Assembly: GCA_963210315.1 (NCBI GenBank)
Contig: OY723303.1
Span: 1,302,001-1,366,000 of the forward strand
Direction of reading: 5' to 3'
Length of the DNA stretch: 64,000 nt
Origin: Rhynchopus euleeides
Taxonomy: Eukaryota > Euglenozoa > Diplonemea > Diplonemida > Diplonemidae
The position numbers were made by a program, and so were the translations under genes. Under the pieces are notes generated by a model. That model saw only the letters and a program-made list of their open reading frames with translations, was not told where the DNA came from and ran no database searches. Below are positions 25,301-36,202 of the stretch, one piece after another (positions within the stretch are counted from its first letter, which is position 1; each line of letters opens with the position of its first letter).

Positions 25301-27510
25301 ACGTGAGCCATTCGGAAGTAGAGTGCCTTGCCCCTGCCGCCACGCTTGCGACACATCATATGGGTGGGGCGAGGGATGACAATCTGAACCCGACGTGGCT
25401 TTCAGTCGAGGCTTTTAATGCGATTTTAGTGCTCGACAGGGAGGTCGAAGGGCTGTCTGTGCTGAAGGCTTCCCTCAAGGCAAACGAAGGCCCCTGGCTG
25501 GAATGGCACTCCGCACCTACACCAGAGACACTTCCGGTGCCTCATATCGGGGAGCGTATCACGCCCTTCCAGAAGCTGCTGCTGATCAACACCATGCGTC
25601 CTGACAGATTCAAGAAGGCCGCCATGATCTACGCACTTCCTGTGCTCGGTGGCGATGTATCTGCAGTCTCCCCACACGACACAGATTTCTCCTTCGTCAA
25701 GACGACGCCACCCGCCGAGCCGATCCTGTGCCTCCTGACACGCGGTTCCGACACAGCATCCCCTATCGAGTCTCTGGCTCGAGAGAACCGCGCCTCCCTG
25801 GTGCAGGTCTCGATGGGGCAGGGGCAGGAGGGGATCGCGCTGCGCAACCTGCAGCAGTGCCTGGCGGAGGGGGGCTGGATCGTCTTCCACAACGTGCATC
25901 TCAACGAGACCTTCCTGGAGAGGCTGGCGGAGACGCTGGCGGGGCTGAAGTCGCCCCCGCCGCCGGGCTGCAGGATTTGGCTGACGACGCACGAGTCGGA
26001 GACCTTCCCAATCAGCATCCTGTCGCTCAGCACCAAAGTCGCGCTCGAGCCGCCCACAGGGCTCAAGGCGGGGCTGGTGCAGGCACTGCAGCACATCACG
26101 CAGGACCAGTTGGAGTCGATCCACTCACGCGAGTGGCGTATCCTGCTTTATGCCGTCAGCTTCTTCCACTGTGCGCTCGTCGGGAGAAACCGCTATGGCT
26201 CCATCGGTTGGTCGACGCCTTACACCTTCTCGCATCACGACCTGATTGCGTCGATGTCATTCCTGTACAACCATCTCTACACAGACATCAAGAAGGGTGT
26301 GTCCTGGGCGACGATACAGTACATGGTGTGTGGTGTGCAGTACAGTGGGCGAGTGACAGATCCGTTTGACGCGCAGATCCTGCTTGCTTATGGGGAGAGG
26401 TGGTTCCTCGATGATTTGTTCGAAACGCACGGGGGTGGCTTCAGCTTCCATGCGGGGTACCGTGCGCCGGATTTTCAGACCATCGCAGAGTACCGCGACT
26501 TTGTGAAGTCTCTCCCCGACTCGGAGGGGGCCGAGGTGTTTGGGATCCAGAAGCTCGCCGAGGTGTCGGCAAACCACGAATACAGCAGGCAGATGGTGGA
26601 GTCCGTCATGCGGGTCAAGGCGACCGGCCCACACGCCTGCGTCCCCCTCAACGCGTTGGAGCAGGTGAGCGCATTCCCCGCTGGGGGCCTCCACCACGGG
26701 CACCCCTCAGCGCATGGGGGCACGGCACACCGTGCAACTTCACAGGAGCACCACGTTCTGAAAAGCTGCAGGGATATCCCGCACAAGCTTACACGGGCCT
26801 TCGATGCCATACCGCTCCACGACATGGCGGCTGGGCAGGACGCCGCCACGCCGATGGGGCTGCTGCTGCACAGGGAGGTGCAGGCCATGCAGACGCTGGT
26901 AGAGGATGTAGTGACATCGTGCCACAACCTCGAGCGCACCATCCTGGGCCAGTGCACAGCCTCGGCTGAGGCTCCGGCAATCTGCGAGGCGTTGCTGAGG
27001 CGGAAGGTGCCGGATCAGTGGGCAGCACGGAGTTGGGAGTCCAAGAGTCTCGCGTCCTGGCTGAACCACGGGCTGCAGCGCCTCGAGGTACTGCTGGTGT
27101 GGGTGACGAAGGGGGCGCCCCGTGCATTCTGGCTCTCCGGGTTGGTGTTTCCTAAGGCGCTTTTCACCGTGATGAAGCAGGAGTTTGTGCGTCCATACCT
27201 TCCAAACACAACGCTGGATCAAGTTGATGTCCGGACAGAGCTGACGAAGTGCATCGCGGCCGACGTCCTCCCTGTTGGTGTGGATGAAGGCGTGAACTTC
27301 GTTTATGGCATCTTCCTCCAAGGCGCAGTGTGGGACAAAGCCTCGCACATGATAACCGAGCCAACATCGAAGGATATGTATAGCCTGCTGCCCGTCGTGA
27401 AGGTGACGTGCACCCTGTCAGCCACACCCGAGTCGAAGCACTTCTGCTGCCCAGTGTTCCATGGGGAGAAGCGTGGCCTCGCGAACTACATCTTCTCCGT
27501 CTCGTTGAAG
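13399..27510 (+). CDS. Dynein heavy chain (axonemal type), one 14-kb exon; last exon unresolved
   Basis: About 4704 residues, close to full dynein heavy-chain length. A tail domain is followed by the linker (conserved RHW near residue 1496) and the AAA ring. P-loops: AAA1 GPAGTGKT 1995-2002 with Walker B FDEINR near 2046; AAA2 GPSGCGKS 2317-2324; AAA3 GMPGVGKT 2645-2652 with IDDIS; AAA4 GVPGSGRR 3006-3013. The stalk coils are near 3257-3380 and 3473-3558 around the microtubule-binding tip. AAA5, AAA6 and the C-terminal domain follow. It powers axonemal bending (known for the family); the arm type is not resolved. The exon stops at AAG|GTATGT (27511). The expected final W..RG..L segment must lie in a last exon; a weak in-frame candidate begins at 27661. 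The ATG at 13441, right behind TTTTTTCAG, is an alternative start. Confidence 0.95.
13431..13440 (+). promoter_or_regulatory. Candidate splice acceptor at dynein start
   Basis: GTTTTTTCAG lies directly before an in-frame ATG at 13441. This could be a trans-splice acceptor, which would make 13441 the real start and remove the first 14 residues of the longer frame, or the end of a cis-intron from an upstream exon. Confidence 0.4.
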
Positions 27511-27853
27511 GTATGTGCGTTGAAGGCCTATTTGTTGCATTGCGCCCCAACATATATTATATATCCAGTTGTACGACTGTGTGGTAGTGCGGATGCCGCC
27601 GTTTCCAGTGCGCAGTTCCGGGTACTTTCGTCGCGGCTGTATGAATGGTTACTGTTGCAGGTGCCATCATGGCCGCAGTACGTCCGGTTACTACCCTTGC
27701 TGTTGTATGACCGTCATCCACGCACAAGTGGGTGTGACTCCAGTATTTGGCCTGTCCACATTGGTCCTCCAAGCTGTACGTGTGCGAAGCCCAAGGCACC
27801 ACTGGGGCCATGTACTTTATCCAACAGTCCGGAAAATAAAGTGCAGTGAAGTG
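27511..27853 (+). other. Dynein 3' region with candidate last exon
   Basis: It begins with the donor GTATGT after residue 4704. The same frame stays open to a TGA at 27847-27849, but its translation before 27661 (Cys-rich) does not look like dynein. Acceptors at 27568-27573 (ATCCAG) and 27655-27660 (TTGCAG) both keep phase 0. After the second, the frame reads VPSWPQYVRLLPLLLYD, a loose match to the W.xRGVALL end of dyneins, followed by an unexpected tail. An AATAAA lies at 27835-27840. Transposon A starts immediately after. Confidence 0.4.
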
Positions 27854-28885
27854 CAGCCGTACGGCGAAATACTATTTACTATTGAGGGGTTCAGGATGCC
27901 GAAAAAAATTACTCAAAAGTTATCGGGGGGGGGGGGGATAATTTACCCACTTTTCTCCATAGGGGTTTAGCCTAGTGGATTGCCTCTCCGGGGCCCGAGA
28001 AAAAATATGGCGGCATGCGCTGACCTCGCGCATTCCAAAGAAGTCCAAAAAAACAGGGTTTCCAGGGAAAGGGAGAGGGGGGGAGGGCAAGAAACCCCGG
28101 AGGAAGAAGGGTCCCAAAATGCCAGAATTTCCTTGGGAGAATTCACTTGGGAGGGGGAATTTCAGGCAAGACTTCCCGGTTGGATTCACTTGGATGGTGG
28201 AATCCAGACCCCTCTCACCTCAGGAAGATGGACGCAGCCAACTCGCCAGGAACTCTACGCACAAGACTGTTCACTACCGTGGCCTCCGGCGGCTGGGGGG
28301 CTCCGCCCCCCAGACCCCCCTGTGGCGTGTCCTTGCGCGACAATTTATCGTCGCATCGGGTAGGTCTGGCCATTCAGGAGGCAGCCCATTCACACCGAAT
28401 CTGCGCCCGCCAGGAATAAATGTTCGCTACCGTGGCCTCCGGCGGCTGGGGGGCTCCGCCCCCAGACCCCTCCTGTGGCATATGACCAGGAGCGACGTCC
28501 TTGTGTGCGACTGTGGCATATCATGATCGAGAACGGTGTTGTCGACGGCCCGTTATTCTGTTCTGGAGCCAGCTCACACGCGTCCCTAGCTGGACGAGTG
28601 TCGCGGCCAGATGATTGTTCTCAAGATTGTCTAATCTTGGTTGACCCTGGCAAGACTGTCACCTGACTGGGCATGAAAAACCCAGCCAAACCGCATCAAT
28701 CATCAATTTTTGACCGGAAAACTCTCGAACCCACGCACCCATGCTCAAAACGCCCAGAACAAGGGGGGTAGTGCTGTGCTGCGGCGGGAAACGTGGGATT
28801 CTTCAAGCCGAAAAAAGTGGGTAAATTTGTACTATTTAGAATTGGCCGGAACCCGAAAATGGGCACTATTTAACCGGATGGCTGT
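27854..28885. mobile_element. TIR transposon A (CAGCC family), non-autonomous
   Basis: The left end starts CAGCCGTACGGCGAAATACT. The reverse complement of the right end starts CAGCCATCCGGTTAAATAGT, so the ends are imperfect inverted repeats of 40 bases or more. AGTGAAGTG flanks both sides (27845-27853 and 28887-28895). It is adjacent on the left and two bases off on the right, so the duplication is 9-10 bp with minor drift. Inner end sequences (AAAATTTACCCACTTTT-like) are also inverted. Both ends match transposon B. The interior 28219-28475 matches the inside of the D elements in reverse, including two GGCTGGGGGGCTCCGCCCCC modules at 28269-28319 and 28421-28470. There is no transposase. Confidence 0.8.
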
Positions 28886-31155
28886 CAGTGAAGTGCAATA
28901 ATAATTTGCTAACAGCCTTGGGGTAGGGGGTAGGTACATAATATTATATTATTACTCGGATGCCTTTCTGTCCGACTCCAGCGGGTGGTGCCAGTGGGGT
29001 CGGAGTGGGGATGCCGAGAACGAAACGTGGGTGTGGAGTAATGCCGTAAACTCAAATCGGACCGTCTTCCAGTGTGAAGAGGGTTGCTCGGATGAACATG
29101 TGTGTGACCAGTATGTCGGTATTCGCGCCGACGTCCGACGTGCCCGGTTGCCAGTGCATCGGCCAATATGGCCCTTCCAGCAGCTTTTTGAAGAAGGAAG
29201 AAGGTTCAGCATCGCCCGGTGCCAGCTCACCAGGGATTTATTGCCACACATCCCAGAGCATCCACCCAACCACCACCGCCACACAGACTGACCGCCCTAT
29301 CGATACCTGGATCATGCGTGGGGCTGCTGCAATGTGCTTAGCAACGTAACAGCGATATCGGGATGCTGCACCACAAGAATCGCCCCGACACCCTTCCCTA
29401 TCCCAAGGCGGGGGGGGGGGGGGGTTTCCCCTGCGCCAGTGGCATGGCTTCCCTTTGTTGTGTTTCTGTGTGCCGATGATATTCTCAAGACGGGCCACCC
29501 CACCCCTGCTTCCATTTACACTGTGCGGATCTGACATGTCCTTCCTTCCCCCCCCCCACCCCTCCCCCGGCGGGGACGGGGTGGTGGTGGGGAGGAGCGG
29601 TTTGCGCGCAAAAAAAATTCCGGGGACGCTTCCCCAGCGCACCCCTCCCCCCTCCCCACCGCCCCTCGGACACAGCCCGCATGACATCGAAGTGAAGGGG
29701 AGGCCAATTCTCTGGATTTTTCCGTTTTTCTTCTACAACTTCACTACCCCATCCGCCCCCCCCTCCCCGAACCCGATTCTCAAGTGGTTAGTTCTGTGTG
29801 CACCTCTCATGGGAAGGATATTCCTGTGGAGGTGTTTCTTTCTATACGTTTTCTTGGTGCCTGCGCCAAAATTCAGGTGCAGGGGAGAGGAATCTGGCAT
29901 GGTGTGCGTATAGGTGTTGCCCCATTTCAGAGGACTTCGTTTGACCTCCCTCCCCCTGGGCAGTTCAAGAGAACGAAGCGGTATTTTTTTAAAAACACAG
30001 CAGGAGATGTGGGGCCTGGCTCGTGATTTTGTTGGCGCCAAACAAAAATTATGAATGAATCCTGGAAGCCTTTGCTGAGAGCGCCGCACCGCTGGGTTTC
30101 TCTGACCTCCTCCCCAGACCACACCTGCCCCCACTCCCGCCCCCAATAACCTCGAATGGGTGTGGAGTGCCACACCCTTGTGTGCGTGGTGCGTGCTACA
30201 CATTTCATCATCCAGTTGCCTTTCCCCGCCTGATGTTGCTTTCATTTACCCTGCCATTCAGTCTGTTTCGAGGCTTCAAACGTCGACTTCGGATGTAGTG
30301 TTCAGTGTGGGTGCGTTCGCTCTGCAGTGCAGAAACATGTGACTCGCTGTGCCCTCGCAAAACCCCCCCCCCCCCCTGGTTGGAAAAGGTGCCACGGTTT
30401 GACACACAGTGGGGTGGGGCGCAGAGCGAAGGCATATCCAGTGTTTTTTTGTGCTCTCCTCCCCCTCCCCCACTACAAAAAGGACTAACATTGCAAGAAG
30501 GTGCTGGGAGACTTACTTTTCCATTTCACTCTCGGCGATCCCCCCCCACTCCCTCAGTTCTTAAGTCTCCAGCGAGATCAATTCGCTCTCGAGAAGGGCT
30601 CGACAGTGAGCCCAGCCCTCGCAAAGGAGGAAGGCAGACTGACACGGTTGGGCACCAAGCGAAGGCCTGCCCCCGTGGGGGTGGGGACTGCCGGCGTGTC
30701 CCTGCGCCACATTCCAGACTGGTTTGGTGTCGCGTACCCACCCCTCAACTATTCATCGGATCCTCAGCCGTGTGGCAGTGCAGCGGTTGAGGAGGCGATG
30801 CAAAGCCTCGTACAAATAACCCGAGTCTGCGCAGCAAGAAAGGAGAGGTAACGCTGCTGTTCAAAGAGAAGGCAAGGCTGGTGCTGCCCGTGTGACTATC
30901 CCACCCCTTCCCGCATTGTTGCAGTTTGGGTCGAGAGGGGGGTGCCCGGTTTGTTTTTAGGGGCACACTCAGTGGCTATCGTGGAGGGTAAGGGCTCAGC
31001 CCAGTCACCCTCACCTGGCAGCGAGGGTGGGGGGGGTGCCCATGGGCATTCAGCTGCTGCATGCAGGGGCACAGGGGAATGCCGTGCCAACACAGCCACG
31101 CCACACCGCCGCATGACACAGGCACACAGCCCGCCCGCCAGCCCCTCCCCTCACT
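28886..31155. other. Intergenic region after transposon A
   Basis: No convincing gene. It holds an AT-rich patch (28930-28960), long G/C runs (29408-29423, 29540-29560, 30361-30376) and dispersed repeat R3 at 30473-30540. Open frames such as 29031-29291 have no recognisable domains. Confidence 0.5.
30473..30540 (+). repeat. Dispersed repeat R3, copy 1
   Basis: It is nearly identical over about 70 bp to 40342-40410 (CTACAAAAAGGACTAACATT, AGAAGGTGCTGGGAGA, TTACTTTTCCATT, CTCTCG). The last half also recurs at 49329-49375, just upstream of the PPR gene start. Function is unknown. Confidence 0.75.
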
Positions 31156-34100
31156 ATGTCCGCTGAGGATGACCACCTGCTGGAGGAGGAGGAGGAGGAG
31201 GACTTCACCCTGACCAACAGCGGTGTGGTGGAGAAGTACAAGATGGCGGGTACCTTCAGCAACAACGCGCTGAAGGCGATCCTTGCGGCAGTGAAGCCTG
31301 GTGTTCTGGTATGTTTTTTTTTGTTGTTCAAGCGGTGCGTTGCACCGTGTGTTTGGAGGAGGTGGGTTGTGTGCATGTCAACCATTCCCGTGTGTGTGTG
31401 AGGAGGTGGGTTCATGAGGGACCGAGGGCTCAGACCCAACCCCACCCCCTGCACCCTCACAGCCCCTGGAGCTGGCAACGATCGGCGACAAGACGCTGCT
31501 GGAGCAGACGGAGAAGGTCTTCAACAAGAAGAACGCGGAAAAGGTATGGATTCGGGAAGGTTATGGGGGACGTTATGGTAGGTGTCCAACCTGTTGGGGT
31601 GGGTGGGCTCCTCGCGCCCGGGAAAGCCCCCGGCTCAACCGCCTGTCTTCTTCGTCGACGCCTTTCGTCGCCTGGCGGGCCAGGCGGCGCTGCTTCTCGC
31701 TGGAGAACTCCACGAAGTTTTCATAGAGGGCGAGGTCCTCATCCCGCACCCAGAGATGTGCTCAGGGAAAAGGCGGTCAGCTCCACACATACCTCACGGA
31801 AGGATTGGTAGATGGCAGGGTTGGGAGGCGTCTTCAAGCTCCTTCCAAGAGCGAATTCAGCCGCTCGAAGCTGCGGCGCTGCAGAGTGGTTCCGAGACCC
31901 TTGTCCGTCCTCCCCAGGCTGGCTTCATCCAGCGTTATGGCGAGCTTGCTTCTGAGGATGGACTGACCGCCCGTGGAACGAGCCCTACTGCTCGTTGGCC
32001 TGTTGTTTGCCTGAGAGGTCACAGCGTCTGTGTATATCTCAGGCTTGGCGTGGCTGGCTGCCCAACATCACACGGATGCACCAGGCCTTCTCCTCCATGC
32101 CCTTGGGGAACGCCTTGTTGCATGACGAGAGCATGAAGGTCTCAAGGCAGGCGACCGCCGCGTGGTGGCCACATGAAGGACACTTCAGACTCCCTGCACG
32201 ACAAGGTCCTGGTCGTATTCCAGAAAGACGCACGTTGCGACCTCCGGGTTTGCGTGAAAAATTTCAGCATGGATGGAGGCACTCTCGTGTGCGGAGGAGG
32301 GGGGTGGGGGGGCAGTGCTTTTGGGCAACAAAGACATTCATCAGGATACGGAGTTGCTTTTGCTTTATCTGGATTTGGCGCACAAACAACGGCCCAGCGG
32401 CGTGCTTATCGCACTAACAAAGTTTTCGTGAGCGTTTTGATTTGCGAAGGAAATAGTCTGCGTACAGTGCGCATCGCCACAACGCCACACCACCGCATCT
32501 TGCAGATTGAGAAGGGTGTTGCGTTCCCGACGTGCATCAACGTGAACCGCGTTGCGTGCCACTTCTCCCCGACGGAGGATGTGAAGGGCGAGGCGCTGAA
32601 GGTTGGCGACGTCGTGAAGATCGACCTTGGGTGCCACCTGGACGGTTTCTGCGGTGTTGTTGCCCACACCGTGGTGGTGCAGGACGACATGTCTGCCGAG
32701 GTGCCGGCAAGCAAGGAGTCGAACGTCGTGGCGGCAGCAGCAGCGGCGGTCGAGGCGGTGACGCACTGCTTCCGCCCGGGCGAGAAGAACAGCGACATCA
32801 CCGCGATCATCGACAAGATTGCAAAGGACTACGACGTGACCCCTGTGGAGGGCGTCCTGACGCACGAGATGAAGCGGTACATCATCGACGCGATTGACTG
32901 CGTTGCAAACAAGGTGGTGCCCGAGCAGCACGTGAGCCCCACGGTATGTTCAGCGAGTCTGCTGGGGATGATGGGGTGCCAGCATTTTGTTTTGACAGTT
33001 TGCCATGTCCAACGTAGGAAGCCATCCACCGTGTGCGATCCTTGTGAACAGCTTCAGGCTCCAGGGTTTTCGAAGCCCTCTCCAGATGACATATGTGTGC
33101 CGTTAGGCCACGTCATGCACTTTCTCTTTCTGTGCTCTCCATTCGCCTCTCACCGCCACTACACTGCAGGAGGTGGCGGAGAACACTGTGTGGGCGTTCG
33201 ACGTCGTCTTCTCGTCTGCGCCGTACGACACCAAGGACGCTGGCAAGCTGCGCCAGGAGGACGTGAAGACCACGGTGTACAAGCGTTCCCTGGACCAGTA
33301 CCAGCTGAAGATGAAGGCGTCCCGCGAGGTGTTCTCTGAGATTGAGCGGAAGGTATGTGTTGTTTGTTGTCTGCAGAGCGGATCCTCCACAGTAGCCCGG
33401 TGTGGCCCTCAAGGTGGAGTGGCAGCAAGCTTGCGGCAAGGCAGGCCCCTACGTATTGTTCCACCACAGAAAGCCCCGGAGTGGGGCTGCCGCGTGGCTC
33501 CGCCAAAGCTTAGCGTAGCTGTTCTGGCTGTTTTGTTTGTGCAAAACCCTTGTGGCCGCCACACCCACCACACCCACCCACAGTTCCAGACCTTCCCCTT
33601 CTCGATGCGCCACCTGGACCCCAAGAAGGGGCCGTTCTGCATTTCCGAGTGCCTGAAGCACGACCTTGTCAGCCCCTACCCGGTGCTGCAGAGCAAGGCG
33701 GACGAGACTGTGGCGCAGTTCAAGTCCACCATCCTGGTGCGGTCGAGCGAGATCGAGCGGGTATGGATGTGTCTCCCATCTGCCAGCACCAAGATACCAA
33801 GCTGAGCGAGCAGGCGTGTGTTGTGTCCGCCTGCCTCTTTCGGGGCACTCTTGCCCTTTTTACCCACAGCAGAACTTTCTGTCAACAAAGCTAGCGGGAT
33901 GGCAGCGCTTTAGGCGCTTTGGGTCACCAAAGGACAAAGCCACGCTCTGTCTCATCGAGGACCCCCGGGTGTCTGTTGCCTGTTTATCTGACCCCTGCTG
34001 AATTCACTCCGCACAACCCCATTCACATCCCCATTCCCGCACACAGGTGACTGGCATGCCGGTCCAGCCGATCGCGACTGACAAGAAGATTGAGGACAAG

Positions 34101-34202
34101 GATGTCCTTGCCGCGTGCCAGCGCTCGCTGACCCTGAAGAAGAAGAAGAAGAAGAACAAGAAGAAGTCGGGCGCGAAGGCCGACGAGAAGGAGGAGGAGT
34201 AA
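31156..34202 (+). CDS. PA2G4/EBP1 homologue (methionine-aminopeptidase-fold protein), six exons
   Basis: Exons 31156-31308, 31463-31543, 32506-32943, 33170-33352, 33584-33760 and 34047-34202 join in phase 0 to give 395 residues, against 394 in human PA2G4. It matches EBP1 throughout: an acidic N-terminus, the KGVAFPT and CHFSP segments, DLG.H.DGF, the H.M.+Y region, VYKR...YQLKMKASR.VFSE.ER, and a Lys-rich tail ending KKKKKKNKKK. The family has the aminopeptidase fold but no activity. It binds the ribosome near the peptide exit tunnel and acts in growth control and ribosome biogenesis in nucleus and cytoplasm. All five introns start GTATG(T/G). Intron 2 (962 bp) is far longer than the others and holds repeat R1 plus antisense coding-like sequence. 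Confidence 0.96.
31590..32235 (-). pseudogene. Antisense coding-like block inside PA2G4 intron 2
   Basis: On the minus strand three consecutive frames look protein-like and not random. 32039-32233 has a CPSCG zinc-like motif, further cysteines and KAFPKGMEEKAW. 31834-32022 has KLAITLDEASLGRTDKGLG. About 31610-31760 has WVRDEDLALYENFVEFSSEK. Stops and frame changes separate them, so this is probably a decayed gene or transposon remnant carried in the intron. Family unknown. Confidence 0.35.
32321..32393 (+). repeat. Dispersed repeat R1, copy 2
   Basis: Matches 3659-3740 (see that entry). It lies near the 3' end of PA2G4 intron 2, about 110 bases before the exon-3 acceptor. Confidence 0.7.
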
Positions 34203-36202
34203 GATTTCGATGTCTCACATCCCCTCCCTCCTTGTCCCACCGAGCCCCTGTGTGTGGGTGTGTGGGTGGTGAAGATCGTCTCAAGATGACTCCCTCGCTT
34301 CTCCCGGAGACCGGAGGTGCTGCACTGCAACAACGTGCGAATTTCAAGTTCGTATATTTTGCCCCCACCCCCCTCCCCCTGTGCAACGCAGTACCACCCC
34401 CCCCACCACCCGATCTCCGGCAGATTTGATTTCACGTCACTTCTTGGCACCCGGCACGCACGCACACACGCACACACAGTGCGGTTCACTGATTTCGATC
34501 TCCCTTCTGACCCCCTTGCGGGGACAGAGAAGAGGGGCAACGTGTCTGGGGTGTGAGGTGTGTGGGCAATGGCGCAACCGCCGAAAAGGCAACAAACGGA
34601 ATGTGTGGAAAGAAGGGGTTAGTTTGGGGGCGTCATTTCCCCCCCGATATTGGTTTACGATGAAGGGTGCGGTGGTGGGGGTGTGGGCAACGGCCCTTCC
34701 TCCAAGGGGAGGGAAAATGGGGCCAGATGTGTGAGTGTGGGGGTGAGGGGGAGGGGAGTCTATTATATATTCTTCATAAATCAACAAGCCTATCCCTACC
34801 CCCCAGCAGCAGGCAAAAAAAAACAACTAACGCGACCGCCGGCGCAATCCCAGCTGGTGTTTCCCCCCGCCTCTCCCTCAAAGGGAAGAAGAAGAAACAA
34901 GAAAACAAAACTTGCAAAACGTTTTCTTGTCCTTTCTATTCCCCCACCACCCCCCTCGCCGCCGCCCCCCCGCCCAACTCGGCTGGGCGTACCTCTCTCG
35001 GTGAGTGACAAAGCCTTACCCAGCGCACCAAACGCGAAAGTGCAATATTTCCCTGCTTCTCCGAGACAACCACGCCCACTGGGAACACGGCATACAATGC
35101 GTTGTCAAGAAAACACAAAACGTATCTTTTTTTGCTGGAGTGGGCTGTGTGGCTGTGTGTGTGGGTGGGTGCAGCATGCTTACCACCGACCCGATTCTGT
35201 CTTTTTTTACGGGCTTTCTGCAGTGGCATTGTTCGCATCGAGCTATCGCGCGGCTGGTGGCAACTGCTCATGGGGTCCAACTGAAAGGCAGTGGGAAGGC
35301 CATAGATGAGGGTGGGGCGGGTTGGTGTGTGTTGAGTGTACAGTAGTGGGCTGGGTCTGGCGGGCACAACAGACAAAACCTTCTGGCCGTAGGGTTGTGT
35401 CTGCGATGTTTTTGATCGTCTGGCGTATCGGCCTTTTGGCCGTCGAACCCCCGGCAAAAAAATAAAGCAAAAAAATAACACCGAATCGACAGAACTCAGC
35501 AAAGAGCAGGTATCGGCAAACCATCCGGAACACAGCAGTGCAAAAAATCGAATAGCAGCATCAAACGCAGCACCAAAAAATCCATCATTTCCCCCCTCAC
35601 CCCCCCCCCCTCTCCCTTCCCCAGATCCCGTGCGGGCCTTTCTGCTGACAGGGCTTACAAAAAGAGCGGGAGTTTCACAGTGATGGTTGTGAGAGAGATA
35701 GAGAGAGCAAACACAAGCGAGAGTGAGTGCGAAGAAAAAAGAACACTGCTACCTCCCCCTCCCTCCCCCCCACACCCCATCGCGCTGCGGTTTTTTTCTG
35801 TGTCTCTCAGCCTTCTCTATCGACGAAGTCGCGCAGTGCGGTGCCGCATTCCCCCCACCCCTTTGGAGCCTGTCTGGAGCCTCGGGGGCGGGATCTTCCT
35901 GTGACCCTCCGCGTTGATTCGGTCTGCTGTGAGCCACCCAAACACCATACGTTCCTCCCACACAACGCCACACCATCAGAGGTGTGCTGGGACACACACA
36001 CACGTTAATCTTTTTAGTTGAGTGTAGGACGCACCGAGCGAGCTCTAGTGCTGCCTCCATTGTCACACACACACGCCTGCCTCACTATAAACCCTCGCCC
36101 CCCTTTCCGGTGCACCCGAACACCACAGGAGCTCCTCCCACACAACACCACACCGTCACAGGGGTGTGCTGGGGAGACACACACACACACGCCTGCCTCA
36201 CT
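34203..36202. other. Intergenic region
   Basis: No gene recognised. It is mostly C-rich and A-rich low-complexity DNA. From about 35930 it contains a duplicated leader of the next gene: a ~118-bp unit ending GGTGCACCC occurs just before and across the start codon. The upstream copy has lost its ATG (reads ATA) and is split by a ~65-bp insertion at about 36003-36066. Confidence 0.55.
36003..36066 (-). repeat. Short dispersed repeat R4, copy 1 (inverted relative to copy 2)
   Basis: On the minus strand this ~65-bp sequence matches 45070-45134 on the + strand, sharing GAGCTCGCTCGGTGCGTCCTAC. Here it sits within a (CA)n run that is continuous in the neighbouring duplicated unit, so it looks inserted. 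It is too short to be a usual transposon; no coding or tRNA-like feature is evident. Confidence 0.7.

Noticed and set aside
27511..27849. Continuation of the dynein frame to the TGA at 27847
   Set aside because: The translation after AAG|GTATGT is Cys-rich and unlike dynein, and the donor matches the window consensus, so at least the first part is an intron.
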